The position numbers and the translations under genes are program-made. 63,203 nucleotides of DNA from Bacteroidetes bacterium GWF2_35_48. GTDB lineage: Bacteria; Bacteroidota; Bacteroidia; Bacteroidales; GWF2-35-48. The notes beneath the pieces were generated by a model. It searched no databases and had not been told where the DNA came from. It worked only from the letters and a program-made list of their open reading frames with translations. The stretch lies in NCBI GenBank assembly GCA_001769125.1, contig MEOG01000058.1, positions 1 through 63,203 on the forward strand, in the 5' to 3' direction. Shown piece after piece: positions 24,441 to 34,623 of this stretch. How positions within the stretch are numbered: the first letter of the stretch is position 1; each line of letters opens with the position of its first letter.

Positions 24441-27400
24441 ATGAAAATGACACTTGGTAGAAAAATATTAATAGGATTTATAGCTTGCGCCCTGATACTT
24501 TTTGGGGTCACAATTTTTTCTTTTAAAAATAGTGAAAAATTTATCGCTTCAAATGTTTTGGTCGTTAAAACAAATCAGATAATGTATGAGTTTCAACAAA
24601 TTCTGATTTCTTCCATTGATGCTGAAACAGGCTCACGGGGTTTTGTTATTACAGGCAATAATAATTTTCTGGAACCTTTTTCAGATGCTTCTACAAACGC
24701 AATTGAACATCTTGATAAAGTAAAGGAATTAACAAAAAATAATCCCAATCAGCAAAAGAACATTGTAGAACTTAGGGGAATACTCAAAATACGTTTTAAT
24801 AATTTAAATAGTATCATAGATCTTCGTAAAAAGGATTTTGAAAAAGCCAGAGAATTTGTTGCTTCAGAAGAAGGAAAACAAATACAAGATGAAATACGAA
24901 AAATAATTGATAGAGCACAGGAAATAGAATATATATTACTCGCTGAAAGGAAACAAATCAGTGCTAATGATGCAGAAAATTTTAATATTATTTTTGCTAT
25001 TTTATTGCTGATTATTATTCTCATTCTAATTGTTGTTTATGGAATAATTACTTCAAATTTAAGAGCACTTAAAAGGGCCGAAGCAGAAACTGCCAGAAAA
25101 AACTGGCTGCTTACTGGTAACACAGAACTCAACGAAAAATTAAAAGGAGACCAAAATATAGAAGAGTTGGCAAGCAATACAATTAGTTTTTTATGCGCTT
25201 ACCTGAAAGCAACCATTGGAGCTGTTTACCAGATGAATGATAAAGACAAAACACTTACGCTTAGCGGGCAATATGCCTTTTTATCTCCTAAAGATATAAA
25301 AGAAACATTTACACTAAATGAAGGCCTGATTGGACAGGTAGCACAAGAGCAAAAACAAATTTCTTTAACAGATATCACAGATGAACAAATACGCATTACG
25401 TCGTCTGTTCTGAATGCCAAACCAAAACATTTACTTATAACTCCTTTTTTGTTTGAAGGAAAAACTGTTGGTGTAATAGAAATTGGAAGGCTTACTAATT
25501 TCAACGAGACAGAAAGAAATTTTATCAATATTTCTATGGACAGTATAGCTATTCGTATTAATTCAGCTATTGCAAGAAAACGGATACAGGAATTATTTGA
25601 AGAATCACAAGTTCAGGGAGAAGAACTATTGTCGCAGCAGGAAGAACTGAAACAAACAAATGAAGAGCTGGAAGAACAGGCGCGAAATCTGAAAGAACAA
25701 CAGGAAGAACTACAAATGTCTAACGAAGAACTGGAAGAACAAACACAGTCTTTAGAAGAAAAAAACAAAGAAGTTGAAGCTGCAAAACACGACATTGAGC
25801 AGAAAACAAAACAACTGGAAATAAGCAGCAAATATAAATCGGAATTCCTGGCAAACATGTCTCATGAGTTAAGGACACCACTTAATAGTTTGCTTATATT
25901 GTCGAAAGATTTATCTGAAAACAGAAAAAAAAATCTGGATAGTATTCAGATAGAAAGCGCAGAAATTATTTATAAAAGTGGACATGATCTGCTTGTAATA
26001 ATAAATGAAGTTCTTGACCTCTCAAAAATTGAAGCAGGAAAAATGATAATCAATATTGAAAAAGTATCATTAATAAATTTTACAGATGAACTTATTCGCG
26101 AATTTAAACATCATGCGGAACAAAAAGGATTGACACTGAGCTGCAAATTAAATAAAGATTTACCCGAATCAATACACACTGACTCGCAACGTTTGAATCA
26201 AATAATAAAAAATCTTTTATCCAATGCCCTAAAATTTACTGATCAGGGAAGTGTAAATTTAAGTATTGACAAATTTAAAGAAAACAAGATAATTATTTCT
26301 ATTTCTGATTCGGGAATAGGCATACAGGATGACAAGCAAATGGCCATATTTGAAGCTTTTCAACAAGCAGAAGGCGGCACGTCCAGAAAGTATGGTGGAA
26401 CTGGTTTAGGACTTTCTATTTCACGTGAACTTGCAAAATTATTAGGAGCAGAAATTACGTTGGTTAGTAAAATAAATCAAGGATCTACTTTTTCGCTTAT
26501 TATTCCAATTGAAATATATGATGAAAATAAACTTATCAAAACAACAACAGAAAAAGAACCTGTACTCTACAAACCTCGTTCTGAAGACGATTCAAAATAT
26601 CTGAATTATCCTTCCATAGAAGATGATAGAAATTCTATAACAAAAGAAAATAATGTAGTACTCATTATTGAAGACGATCTGAAATTTGCATCTATACTTT
26701 TAAAACAAATCAATCAAAAAGGATTCAAATGTTTGTCTGCTGCAATCGGTGAAGATGGTTTATTGCTTGCTGCAAAATACAAACCACAGGCAATTATTCT
26801 TGATATTGGTTTGCCAGGAATAAACGGGCATGCAGTATTGCTTGAATTAAAAGCAAATCCTTCTGTAAGGCATATTCCGGTGCATATTATTTCAGCAAAT
26901 AATCGTTCATTGGAATTGATTAAAGAAGGTGCAATTGAGTGCCTGATGAAACCAATAGATAAAAATAATCTGGATAAAGCATTTAACAGAATTGAAAATT
27001 TCATAAGCAGAAAAATAAAAAACCTGCTTATTATTGAAGACAGTGAAAATTCCAGAAAAGCAATACGAATACTTATTGGAAATAGTGATGTAAAATGTTT
27101 TGAAGCCGGGACAGGTAAAGATGCTTTGCTTTTGTATCAAGATAATCATATTGATTGTATCATACTTGATATTGGCTTGCCGGACATAAACGGCTTTGAT
27201 CTTATCAAAAAATTAAAAGGAATAAAAGACCAGACTGCTCCTCCTATTATTATTTACACAGGAAAAGAACTTACAAAAGAAGAAAACAATGAGCTACAGA
27301 AATATGCTGAAACTATTATTATAAAGGGAATAAAATCGGAAGAACGATTGCTTGATGAAACGGCTCTTTTCCTTCACCGGACAATCAGTAATTTGCCAGA

Positions 27401-27821
27401 ATCAAAACAAATAATTATAAATAATTTGTACGATAAAGAAGCTGTATTTCAGACGAAAAAAATATTATTGGCAGATGATGATATGCGAAATATTTTTGCA
27501 TTATCTAAAGTATTACAAGAACGTGGAATGGAAATAATAAAAGCAGAAACCGGAAAAATTGCTTTGGAAATGCTAAATACACATCCTGATATTGATCTCG
27601 TATTAATGGATATTATGATGCCGGAAATGGATGGTTACGAAGCAATGAGAAAAATACGATCTCAAATAAAATTCAAAGGCTTACCTGTAATTGCGCTTAC
27701 GGCAAAAGCTATGAAAGACGATAAACAAAAATGTATTGATGCCGGTGCCAACGACTACATCACGAAACCTATTGAAGTAGAACGATTGTTATCTTTGATG
27801 AAAGTGTGGTTAAGTAAATAA
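24441..27821 (+). CDS. Giant hybrid histidine kinase: CHASE3, GAF, HisKA, HATPase, three REC domains
   Basis: This 1126-residue protein has TM1 at about 8-27 and TM2 at 183-205, enclosing a CHASE3 sensor with the DAETGSRGFVITG signature at 60-72. A cytoplasmic GAF domain follows (about 230-375), then a Glu/Gln-rich coiled coil with repeated QEELxxxNEELEEQ units (385-465). HisKA has His475 in NMSHELRTP, and HATPase_c has SDSGIGI and GGTGLGLS. Three REC domains (Asp in ILDIGLPG, ILDIGLPD and LMDIMMPE) fill 735-1126. CheR/CheB upstream may methylate Glu residues in its coiled coil; that is inference. The many receivers suggest a branched or buffered phosphorelay. Output targets are unknown. Confidence 0.9.
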   Translation: MKMTLGRKILIGFIACALILFGVTIFSFKNSEKFIASNVLVVKTNQIMYEFQQILISSIDAETGSRGFVITGNNNFLEPFSDASTNAIEHLDKVKELTKNNPNQQKNIVELRGILKIRFNNLNSIIDLRKKDFEKAREFVASEEGKQIQDEIRKIIDRAQEIEYILLAERKQISANDAENFNIIFAILLLIIILILIVVYGIITSNLRALKRAEAETARKNWLLTGNTELNEKLKGDQNIEELASNTISFLCAYLKATIGAVYQMNDKDKTLTLSGQYAFLSPKDIKETFTLNEGLIGQVAQEQKQISLTDITDEQIRITSSVLNAKPKHLLITPFLFEGKTVGVIEIGRLTNFNETERNFINISMDSIAIRINSAIARKRIQELFEESQVQGEELLSQQEELKQTNEELEEQARNLKEQQEELQMSNEELEEQTQSLEEKNKEVEAAKHDIEQKTKQLEISSKYKSEFLANMSHELRTPLNSLLILSKDLSENRKKNLDSIQIESAEIIYKSGHDLLVIINEVLDLSKIEAGKMIINIEKVSLINFTDELIREFKHHAEQKGLTLSCKLNKDLPESIHTDSQRLNQIIKNLLSNALKFTDQGSVNLSIDKFKENKIIISISDSGIGIQDDKQMAIFEAFQQAEGGTSRKYGGTGLGLSISRELAKLLGAEITLVSKINQGSTFSLIIPIEIYDENKLIKTTTEKEPVLYKPRSEDDSKYLNYPSIEDDRNSITKENNVVLIIEDDLKFASILLKQINQKGFKCLSAAIGEDGLLLAAKYKPQAIILDIGLPGINGHAVLLELKANPSVRHIPVHIISANNRSLELIKEGAIECLMKPIDKNNLDKAFNRIENFISRKIKNLLIIEDSENSRKAIRILIGNSDVKCFEAGTGKDALLLYQDNHIDCIILDIGLPDINGFDLIKKLKGIKDQTAPPIIIYTGKELTKEENNELQKYAETIIIKGIKSEERLLDETALFLHRTISNLPESKQIIINNLYDKEAVFQTKKILLADDDMRNIFALSKVLQERGMEIIKAETGKIALEMLNTHPDIDLVLMDIMMPEMDGYEAMRKIRSQIKFKGLPVIALTAKAMKDDKQKCIDAGANDYITKPIEVERLLSLMKVWLSK

Positions 27822-27888
27822 AAGATAAAAGGTAATTGGCAATTAAAAATACCAAATACAATTTAAACAAAAATAATTCATAACAAAT

Positions 27889-30800
27889 ATGAAAAATTAT
27901 AACAAAGTTAAAATATTATTAGTAGACGATCGAAAAGAAAATTTATTTGCCTTAGAAGTAATGCTCTCCGACGAAAATTATTTATGCGTGAAAGCAAATT
28001 CTGGAGAAGAAGCATTAAAAATTCTTCTCAACGAACAAGATTTTGCTATCATATTAATGGATGTGCAAATGCCAATGATGGATGGGTTTGAAACATTAGA
28101 GTTAATTCGCCAAAAAGAAACAATCAAACATATCCCTATTATTTTTTTAACTGCCAGTATGGACACATCTGTACAAGTTTTTAAAGGATATCAAGCGGGC
28201 GCTGTTGATTATATGATTAAACCACTTTCTCCAGAAATATTAAAAGCAAAAGTGGCTGTTTTTGTAGATCTGTATAAGAAAACAAATGAATTATTAGTTC
28301 AGGACAAAGAGAGAGAAAAACGTGCAGCAGAATTAATAATTGCTAATAAAGAGCTTGCTTTTCAAAACGAAGAGAAAGAAGAACGTGCTGCTGAGAAAGA
28401 AAAACGTGCAGAAGAATTAATTATCGCAAACAAAGAACTTGCTTTTCAAAACGAAGAAAAAGAAAAACGTGCAGCAGAGTTAATAATTGCAAATAATGAA
28501 CTTGCTTTTCAAAACGATGAAAAAGAAAAACGTGCAGCTGAATTAATTATCGCAAACAAAGAGCTTGCTTTTCAAAATGATGAGAAAGAAAAACGTGCGG
28601 CAGAATTAATCATTGCCAACAAAGAACTTGTTTTTCAAAATGATGAGAAAGAAAAACGTGCGGCAGAATTAATTATAGCAAACAAAGAACTTGTTTTTCA
28701 AAACGATGAAAAAGAAAAACGTGCGGCTGAGTTAATCCTTGCCAACAAGGAACTGGTATTTCAAAACGATGAAAAGGAAAAACGTGCAGCTGAATTAATC
28801 CTTGCCAACAAGGAACTGGTATTTCAAAACGATGAAAAAGAAAAACGTGCAGCAGAATTAATCATTGCAGACAAAGAATTGGTCTATCAAACTGAAGAGA
28901 AAGAAAAACGTGCAGCCGAGCTAATCATTGCCGATAAAGAACTGGTCTATCAAACCGAAGAGAAAGAAAAACGTGCCGCAGAACTAATCATTGCAGACAA
29001 AGAGATTATATTTCAAAACGAAGAAAAAGAAAAACGGGAAACAGCAAATAAAGAACTTGAAGCATTCAGTTATACTTTGAAATTAGCTTCTCAATATTCT
29101 CTCAGTCTTATTGAAGCAAGTCTTGATCCATTGGTTACGATAAGTCCGGAAGGAAAGATTATGGATATGAATGAAGCTCTGGTAAATATTACTGGCATAG
29201 AACGTGAAAAATTAATTGGCTCTGATTTCTTTGATTATTTTACGGAACAACAAAATGCCCAGGAAGTCTATCAGGCAGTTTTTGCAAAAGGGTCTGTTGC
29301 CGATTCTCCACTCACACTCCGCCATAAGGATGGCAAGCTTACCGATGTATTATTTAATGGGTCGGTTTATAAAGATGATAAAGGAAATGTATTGGGAGTG
29401 GTAATTGTCGCCAGAGATGTTACTGCCCAAAAATTGCTTTCTAAATATTCGCTGAGTCTTATTGAGGCTAGCCTTGATCCATTATTTACCATTAGCCCTG
29501 AAGGTAAAATCACGGATATGAATCAGGCGACAGTAAAAGTAACAGGAGTTTCACGTGAGAAATTAATCAATACTGATTTTTTTGATTACTTTACCAAACC
29601 AGAGAAAGCACGAGAATGTTATCAACAGGTTTTTGCAAAAGGATTTGTTGCAGATTTTCCGTTAACTATTATGGATGGAAAACTTACCGAAGTATTATTT
29701 AATGGATCGGTTTATAAAGATGACAGAGGAAATGTGCTGGGTGCTGTACTGGTTGCGAGAGATATTACAGATCAAAAAATATTTGAAAATGAATTGATGC
29801 AGGCGAAAGAATCTGCTGAAGATGCTAACCGGATGAAAAGCGAATTTTTAGCGAACATGAGCCACGAAATACGCACTCCTTTGAATGCGATTGTCGGGTT
29901 CTCAAGCATCCTTAAAGAAAAAGCTGCCGGACAAAAAATATTCACAGAATATCTCGACAATATCATTCAAAGCAGTAAAGTACTTCTTTCTCTTATCAAT
30001 GATATTCTCGATCTTTCTAAAGTGGAAGCAGGTCGAATGGTTATTGATTATCAACCTGTGAATTTGAATAACATTATTCAGGAACTTCAGTCTGTCTTCT
30101 TGATGAAAGCCAAAGAAAAAGGACTGTCAATTACTATTCAGATTTCTGAAAGTATACCCGAAAACATTATCACCGATGAAAAATATTTAAGACAGATTTT
30201 ATTTAATCTCATTGGCAATGCTATTAAATTTACCGGGAAAGGCGGTGTTGATATTATTGTAAATTCTGTTTTCAAAGAAATTGGAAGCAGCAAGATTGAT
30301 TTGATTATTACTGTTAAAGATTCAGGTATAGGTATTCCAGATGATAAATTAACCGTCATATTTGAACCATTTATTCAGGTGGAACAAAAAAACAGGAGTA
30401 AATACGGAGGCACCGGTCTTGGATTGAGTATCACGAAGCGGTTGATAGAATTGCTTGGAGGCACCATTAAAGTGGAAAGTGAAATAGGCAAAGGCTCTGT
30501 TTTCTATATCATTGTTTATGATATAGAAATAGCTTCTTTTCATAGTGATGAAAGTAGCGAAAATATTATCCAGCATTTGCCGGAAATCAGATTTCACAAT
30601 CCCGTAATTCTTATGGCTGAAGACGTTCTTTCGAACCGTCAGGTAGTGAGAGGATATCTCGAAACCATGAATATTACAATTGTTGAAACGGAGAACGGGG
30701 AAGACTGTCTTATTGCTGCACGAAAAAACAAACCCGATTTAATTTTAATGGATATGCAAATGCCTGTAATGGATGGTTTCACTGCTATCAATATACTTAA

Positions 30801-31275
30801 ATCCGATGAGGAATTAAAAGATATCCCAGTGATAGCCCTCACAGCTTCAGGAATGAAACAGCAAAAAGATAAATTTGAAAAAATGGCCGACGACTTCCTT
30901 ATCAAGCCTATTTACAAAAATGAATTACTGAGTAAACTGATAAAATATTTACCTTACGATGAACTTTCATCAAAAGAAGATATACCGGAAAATACTTCAA
31001 CAGATCAAACACATGTAATAGCTGAAAATAATTTACCTGCTGAAATTAAAAAAGAAATCATTAAAACCTTCATGCCATCAATAATAAAATTGAATGAAAC
31101 TCTTAATATTGATGAGATAAAAGATTTTTTGGATAAGTTAGAAATATTTAACACGAAACATAAAATTGCAATAATTACTGAATATTGTACCCAACTTTCA
31201 GGACATATTGAAACATTCAACATTAATCAGATTTTTTCCACATTAAAAAAATTATCGGAGTTTATCAATAAGTAA
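27889..31275 (+). CDS. Giant cytoplasmic hybrid kinase: REC, 21-residue coiled-coil repeats, two PAS, HisKA, HATPase, REC
   Basis: This 1128-residue protein has no membrane segment. REC at 1-125 (Asp in LMDVQMPMMDG) leads into about eleven 21-residue repeats (consensus EKEKRAAELIIANKELVFQND) at about 143-384. Each repeat is exactly three heptads and so keeps coiled-coil register. Two PAS domains follow (about 402-515 and 520-630), then HisKA with His659 in NMSHEIRTP, HATPase_c (GGTGLGLS) and a second REC (LMDMQMPVMDG). A helical tail of 90 residues resembles an HPt domain in length but lacks its His motif. The PAS domains are close to that at 4310-4640. The last codons lie inside the direct repeat that flanks an element at 31278. 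Confidence 0.9.
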   Translation: MKNYNKVKILLVDDRKENLFALEVMLSDENYLCVKANSGEEALKILLNEQDFAIILMDVQMPMMDGFETLELIRQKETIKHIPIIFLTASMDTSVQVFKGYQAGAVDYMIKPLSPEILKAKVAVFVDLYKKTNELLVQDKEREKRAAELIIANKELAFQNEEKEERAAEKEKRAEELIIANKELAFQNEEKEKRAAELIIANNELAFQNDEKEKRAAELIIANKELAFQNDEKEKRAAELIIANKELVFQNDEKEKRAAELIIANKELVFQNDEKEKRAAELILANKELVFQNDEKEKRAAELILANKELVFQNDEKEKRAAELIIADKELVYQTEEKEKRAAELIIADKELVYQTEEKEKRAAELIIADKEIIFQNEEKEKRETANKELEAFSYTLKLASQYSLSLIEASLDPLVTISPEGKIMDMNEALVNITGIEREKLIGSDFFDYFTEQQNAQEVYQAVFAKGSVADSPLTLRHKDGKLTDVLFNGSVYKDDKGNVLGVVIVARDVTAQKLLSKYSLSLIEASLDPLFTISPEGKITDMNQATVKVTGVSREKLINTDFFDYFTKPEKARECYQQVFAKGFVADFPLTIMDGKLTEVLFNGSVYKDDRGNVLGAVLVARDITDQKIFENELMQAKESAEDANRMKSEFLANMSHEIRTPLNAIVGFSSILKEKAAGQKIFTEYLDNIIQSSKVLLSLINDILDLSKVEAGRMVIDYQPVNLNNIIQELQSVFLMKAKEKGLSITIQISESIPENIITDEKYLRQILFNLIGNAIKFTGKGGVDIIVNSVFKEIGSSKIDLIITVKDSGIGIPDDKLTVIFEPFIQVEQKNRSKYGGTGLGLSITKRLIELLGGTIKVESEIGKGSVFYIIVYDIEIASFHSDESSENIIQHLPEIRFHNPVILMAEDVLSNRQVVRGYLETMNITIVETENGEDCLIAARKNKPDLILMDMQMPVMDGFTAINILKSDEELKDIPVIALTASGMKQQKDKFEKMADDFLIKPIYKNELLSKLIKYLPYDELSSKEDIPENTSTDQTHVIAENNLPAEIKKEIIKTFMPSIIKLNETLNIDEIKDFLDKLEIFNTKHKIAIITEYCTQLSGHIETFNINQIFSTLKKLSEFINK
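28318..29040 (+). repeat. 63-bp in-frame tandem repeats encoding the kinase coiled coil
   Basis: About eleven 63-bp units encode EKEKRAAELIIANKE-type 21-mers. Some neighbours differ by only one or a few bases, while the last three have shifted to IIADKELVYQTE. Unit number could change without a frameshift. Confidence 0.85.
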
Positions 31276-31277
31276 TT

Positions 31278-31675
31278 TTCGCTAAATTTATTTCGCTAAA
31301 AAATGAGAATAGCAGATATTTTTAAATAATAATATTCCGGTGCGCTGCACCTTTGTAAACATCGCAGCTATCGCTGCTACAAATGTTATCGCAGCTCTGC
31401 TGCTATATTTGAAATGCAGCAGCAGAGCTGCGAAATATTTGTAAAACAAAAATGAATAGAGGAGTCAAGGTGCAGAGCACCGTAATATATACTGAAACTT
31501 GGCAGGTTTGCAAACAAGGCTGCTTAGTTTCAGTTATACTGAACGAATACAAATTTAATTATATTTTTGTAGCCCTTTTTAGCTATGCTGTCGAAGTATC
31601 TCATGCATGGATTGCTGTTAATAATAGTTTCAAATTACAAAAATAAATAGTTCTTTTTCATGCGAATGTTCAATT
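31278..31675. mobile_element. F-family palindromic element (about 400 bp), copy 1
   Basis: The core at 31330-31489 runs from AATATTCCGGTGCGCTGCACC to GGTGCAGAGCACCGTAATAT, enclosing CGCAGCTCTGCTGCTA arms. A second palindrome (ACTGAAACTTGG / TTAGTTTCAGT) follows. Ends with TTCGC and GCGAA form a weak terminal inverted repeat. AATAAGTAATT occurs at both 31267-31277 and 31676-31686, a candidate 11-bp target duplication that includes the stop codon of the kinase. No gene is seen in 31276-31742. Confidence 0.65.
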
Positions 31676-31742
31676 AATAAGTAATTGAAAAACTAAATCA
31701 GATATTATCATTTTCCTTTCAACATTTAGAAAATATAAACTA

Positions 31743-32840
31743 ATGGACCAACTAAAAAAACCTCTTATATTAATTGTGGATGATACGCCACAGAACATTC
31801 AGGTATTGGGGAATATTCTTTACGAAAAAGGATATAATATCAGCATATCGTCATCGGGTGTTCATGCGCTGCAATCAATAAACAAACAGGCTCCCGATTT
31901 AATTTTACTTGACATACAAATGCCGGAAATGGATGGTTATGAAGTATGCAAAACTCTAAAATCAAATTATAAAACAAAAGATATTCCTATTATATTTTTA
32001 ACATCAGTAACTGATTCAGAAAATATATTGCTTGGCTTTGAACTCGGCGCAGTTGATTACATCACTAAACCATTTAATATAGCAGAACTTACAGCTCGCG
32101 TAGCCACACATATTGAACTTAAAATATCAAAAGATAAATTAGTAGAATTAAATGCTACTAAAGATAAATTTTTTTCAATTATCGCTCATGACCTTAAAAA
32201 TCCATTCAATCAATTAATGGGTTTTTCTAAATTGCTGATGGGAAATTGCAAAAAATATGATATTGAAACAATTGAAGAATATGTTTCTTATATCCATATT
32301 TCTTCAAAAAAAAATTATGAACTTCTTGAAAACCTTCTAAACTGGGCAAGGTTGCAAATGGGTAAATTTGAAATACGGAAAGAGAAATTTAATATCTGTT
32401 CATTAATAAATATTGCTACTGATGGATTGCAGTGTATTGCCATAGATAAAGGAGTTGAAATTATAGTTTCACCTAATAAAAAAGCAGAGGCTTTTTTTGA
32501 TATTGAAATGTTTAAATTAATAATCAGAAATTTTACAACAAATGCAATTAAGTTCAGCAATAAAGAAGGAAAAGTCATTTTGAAGATTTCGGAATTCAAT
32601 GAAAAATATTATAAAATTTCAGTTGAAGATACAGGCATAGGTATAAGCGAAAATGATTTGTCAAAATTATTCAGAATAAATATTTCTCAAACAACACTGG
32701 GTACAAGTAGTGAAAAAGGGACTGGATTGGGTCTGATTTTATGTAAAGATTTTATTGAAAAAAACGACTGCCAGATATTTGTTGAGAGTGAAATTAACAA
32801 AGGCAGTGTTTTTAGTTTTACTGTTGAAAAAATAAATTAA
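31743..32840 (+). CDS. REC-histidine kinase, soluble
   Basis: The 365-residue protein has an N-terminal REC (acidic pair at 13-14, Asp57 in LLDIQMPEMDG). Next comes a short linker (SKDKLVELNATKDKFFSII), HisKA with His149 in AHDLKNPF, and HATPase_c (NFTTNAIKFS, EDTGIGI, GTGLGLIL). It has no membrane segment or sensor domain, so it probably receives its signal by phosphorylation of the REC domain. Its REC is near-identical to those of the PP2C proteins at 20404 and 21631 and of the next gene, marking one local family. Its TAA stop overlaps the next ATG. Confidence 0.9.
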   Translation: MDQLKKPLILIVDDTPQNIQVLGNILYEKGYNISISSSGVHALQSINKQAPDLILLDIQMPEMDGYEVCKTLKSNYKTKDIPIIFLTSVTDSENILLGFELGAVDYITKPFNIAELTARVATHIELKISKDKLVELNATKDKFFSIIAHDLKNPFNQLMGFSKLLMGNCKKYDIETIEEYVSYIHISSKKNYELLENLLNWARLQMGKFEIRKEKFNICSLINIATDGLQCIAIDKGVEIIVSPNKKAEAFFDIEMFKLIIRNFTTNAIKFSNKEGKVILKISEFNEKYYKISVEDTGIGISENDLSKLFRINISQTTLGTSSEKGTGLGLILCKDFIEKNDCQIFVESEINKGSVFSFTVEKIN

Positions 32841-34012
32841 TGTTAGCAATGAAAGCAATAAAAAAATCCCTGATTTTAATAGTTGATGATACGCCACAGA
32901 ACATTCAGGTATTAGGAAACATTCTTTATGAAAAAGGATATAATATTAGCATTTCTTCATCTGGCGCACAGGCTTTACAATCGATAAATAAACAAGCTCC
33001 TGATTTAATATTATTAGACATACAAATGCCTGAAATGGACGGTTATCAGGTATGTGAAGTGTTAAAATCAAATCCTCTGACTAAAGATATTCCTGTGATT
33101 TTTCTTACTGCAGCTACAGAATCGGAAAACATCGTTCAGGGATTTGAACTCGGAGCTGTTGACTATATTGCAAAACCGTTTAATGTAGCCGAATTGTTAA
33201 TGCGTGTTGCAACACATATTGAACTAAAATTGAAAAGGGAGCAGTTACAACAAATTAATATCTGGCTTGAAGATAAAATTAAGGAACGAACTTTTGAACT
33301 TGAAAAAGCAAATGCAGAGTTATTAAAGTTAGATAAAGTTAAAACTGATTTTTTGAGCATGATTAGTCATGAAATCCGAATTCCCCTTAACAGAATCAAA
33401 GAGCCAATCGAACTGCTGAAATACAAAGTTGAAAATAAAAGTTTAGCTGAACTTGTCGAAATAATAGATGAATCTGTAGTTCGATTAGAAAAATTTTCAT
33501 CGCAGGCAATGGAAATAACTCAATTAAGAACAAACCGCTATGTGAAGAATAATACAGAGGTATCTATTGCAGGTATCATTGAATATGCATTACTTTCAAT
33601 TCAGAAGCAGCTTACAGAAAAAATGGTCAATATAGTTTTGAATATTCAGAAAGACCAAAAAATTACAGGAGATAGCGATCTTCTTGTAAAATGTTTTGCA
33701 AATATTTTAAGAAATGCGTGTAAATACTCTCAAAATGAAGGAAAAATTGTAATAGGTGCTACGGAGCTAGCAGAAGAATTAATTGTTGAAATCAAAGATT
33801 TTGGATTAGGGATGGATAATGAAACTGTAAACAATTTATCAGAAATGCTAACCCCTGGAGAAATTCAATTTGAACAAAATATTGGCTTGGGATTATTTCA
33901 CTCAAAATTATTAGCCGAAGCTCATGATGGATCTATTCAAATTAAAAGTGCTTTAGGTAAAGGCACAACGGTTACAGTTACCTTTCCAAATAATAAAAGT
34001 AAGTTGGATTAA
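32840..34012 (+). CDS. REC-histidine kinase, soluble, paralogue
   Basis: This 390-residue protein is read from an ATG that overlaps the previous stop by one base; the ATG at 32849 is an alternative. REC (Asp60 in LLDIQMPEMDG) is joined by a coiled coil (LEDKIKERTFELEKANAELL) to HisKA with His177 in ISHEIRIPLN and to HATPase_c (ILRNACKYS, KDFGLGM, IGLGLFHS). The Thr usually found in SHEIRTP is Ile here, so phosphatase or kinase balance may differ. Tight coupling to the previous gene suggests the two work together, perhaps as a heterodimer; that is inference. Confidence 0.88.
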   Translation: MLAMKAIKKSLILIVDDTPQNIQVLGNILYEKGYNISISSSGAQALQSINKQAPDLILLDIQMPEMDGYQVCEVLKSNPLTKDIPVIFLTAATESENIVQGFELGAVDYIAKPFNVAELLMRVATHIELKLKREQLQQINIWLEDKIKERTFELEKANAELLKLDKVKTDFLSMISHEIRIPLNRIKEPIELLKYKVENKSLAELVEIIDESVVRLEKFSSQAMEITQLRTNRYVKNNTEVSIAGIIEYALLSIQKQLTEKMVNIVLNIQKDQKITGDSDLLVKCFANILRNACKYSQNEGKIVIGATELAEELIVEIKDFGLGMDNETVNNLSEMLTPGEIQFEQNIGLGLFHSKLLAEAHDGSIQIKSALGKGTTVTVTFPNNKSKLD

Positions 34013-34065
34013 ATTACCGGCTACTTTTCTTTCTGGGTTATTTTAATTTATTCAACTTTCGCATA

Positions 34066-34395
34066 AATTAATTCGCTGAAAAAGATATCAGCAGCCATTT
34101 TCAAGAGAATATGTAATATTTTTTATCCTTTTTCTGTTTTCTTGAAATAAAAGGGATGCAATCAAAATAATATTCCGGTGCGCTGCACCTACAAATGTCA
34201 CGCGACTTTGCCACTACAAATATTTTGCAGCTCTGCTGCTATGTTTGGAATTCAGCGGCAGAGCCGCAAAATATTTGTAAAACATAATAGACATATGAGA
34301 ACCCAAGGTGCAGAGCACCGTAATATCTTAAACATGGATTAATGTTAACAATATACTCAAGTGACAAAAACAAATAGTTCTTTTTTTCATGCGAA
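34066..34395. mobile_element. F-family palindromic element, copy 2
   Basis: TTCAACTTTCGCATAAATTA is at the left and TTTTTTTCATGCGAAACAAC at the right. The core at 34168-34326 has the GGTGCGCTGCACC and GGTGCAGAGCACC arms. Together with TAATTCCTAATT-type short repeats (about 34470-34505) and promoter site 8 it fills 34013-34623; no gene is visible. Confidence 0.65.
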
Positions 34396-34513
34396 ACAAC
34401 AAAGCCCTCACCAAAGGTAAAGCTCAGTTAGTTTAAACTCAACCGATTGCCGTTACCTGCATTCTGAATTTTTAATTCCTAATTACTAATTCCTAATTCT
34501 TAATTCCCACGAG

Positions 34514-34578
34514 TGTGAACTATGTAACTTCTTTCATTAGTTATGTAAAACTTACGGCAATTATTATTGTCACCTTTA
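34514..34578 (+). promoter_or_regulatory. Regulon promoter module (site 8) for the ABC transporter operon
   Basis: TGTGAACT is followed by ATGTAAC (34522) and ATGTAAA (34543), 21 bp apart, with CACCTTTA at the -7 position (TTTA at 34575-34578). The start codon at 34624 is about 45 nt further. Confidence 0.7.
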
Positions 34579-34623
34579 TCTGTTTAAAAGGTTTAAAGGA
34601 TTACGATTACGATCATTTAAAAA

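Noticed and set aside
31005-31275. HPt domain at the end of the kinase at 27889
   Set aside because: The helical tail has the right length, but no His with HPt-like surroundings (xHxxKG/S) is present.
31452-31646. Open frame of 64 codons between two kinase genes
   Set aside because: It lies wholly within the F-family palindromic element and has no protein-like features.
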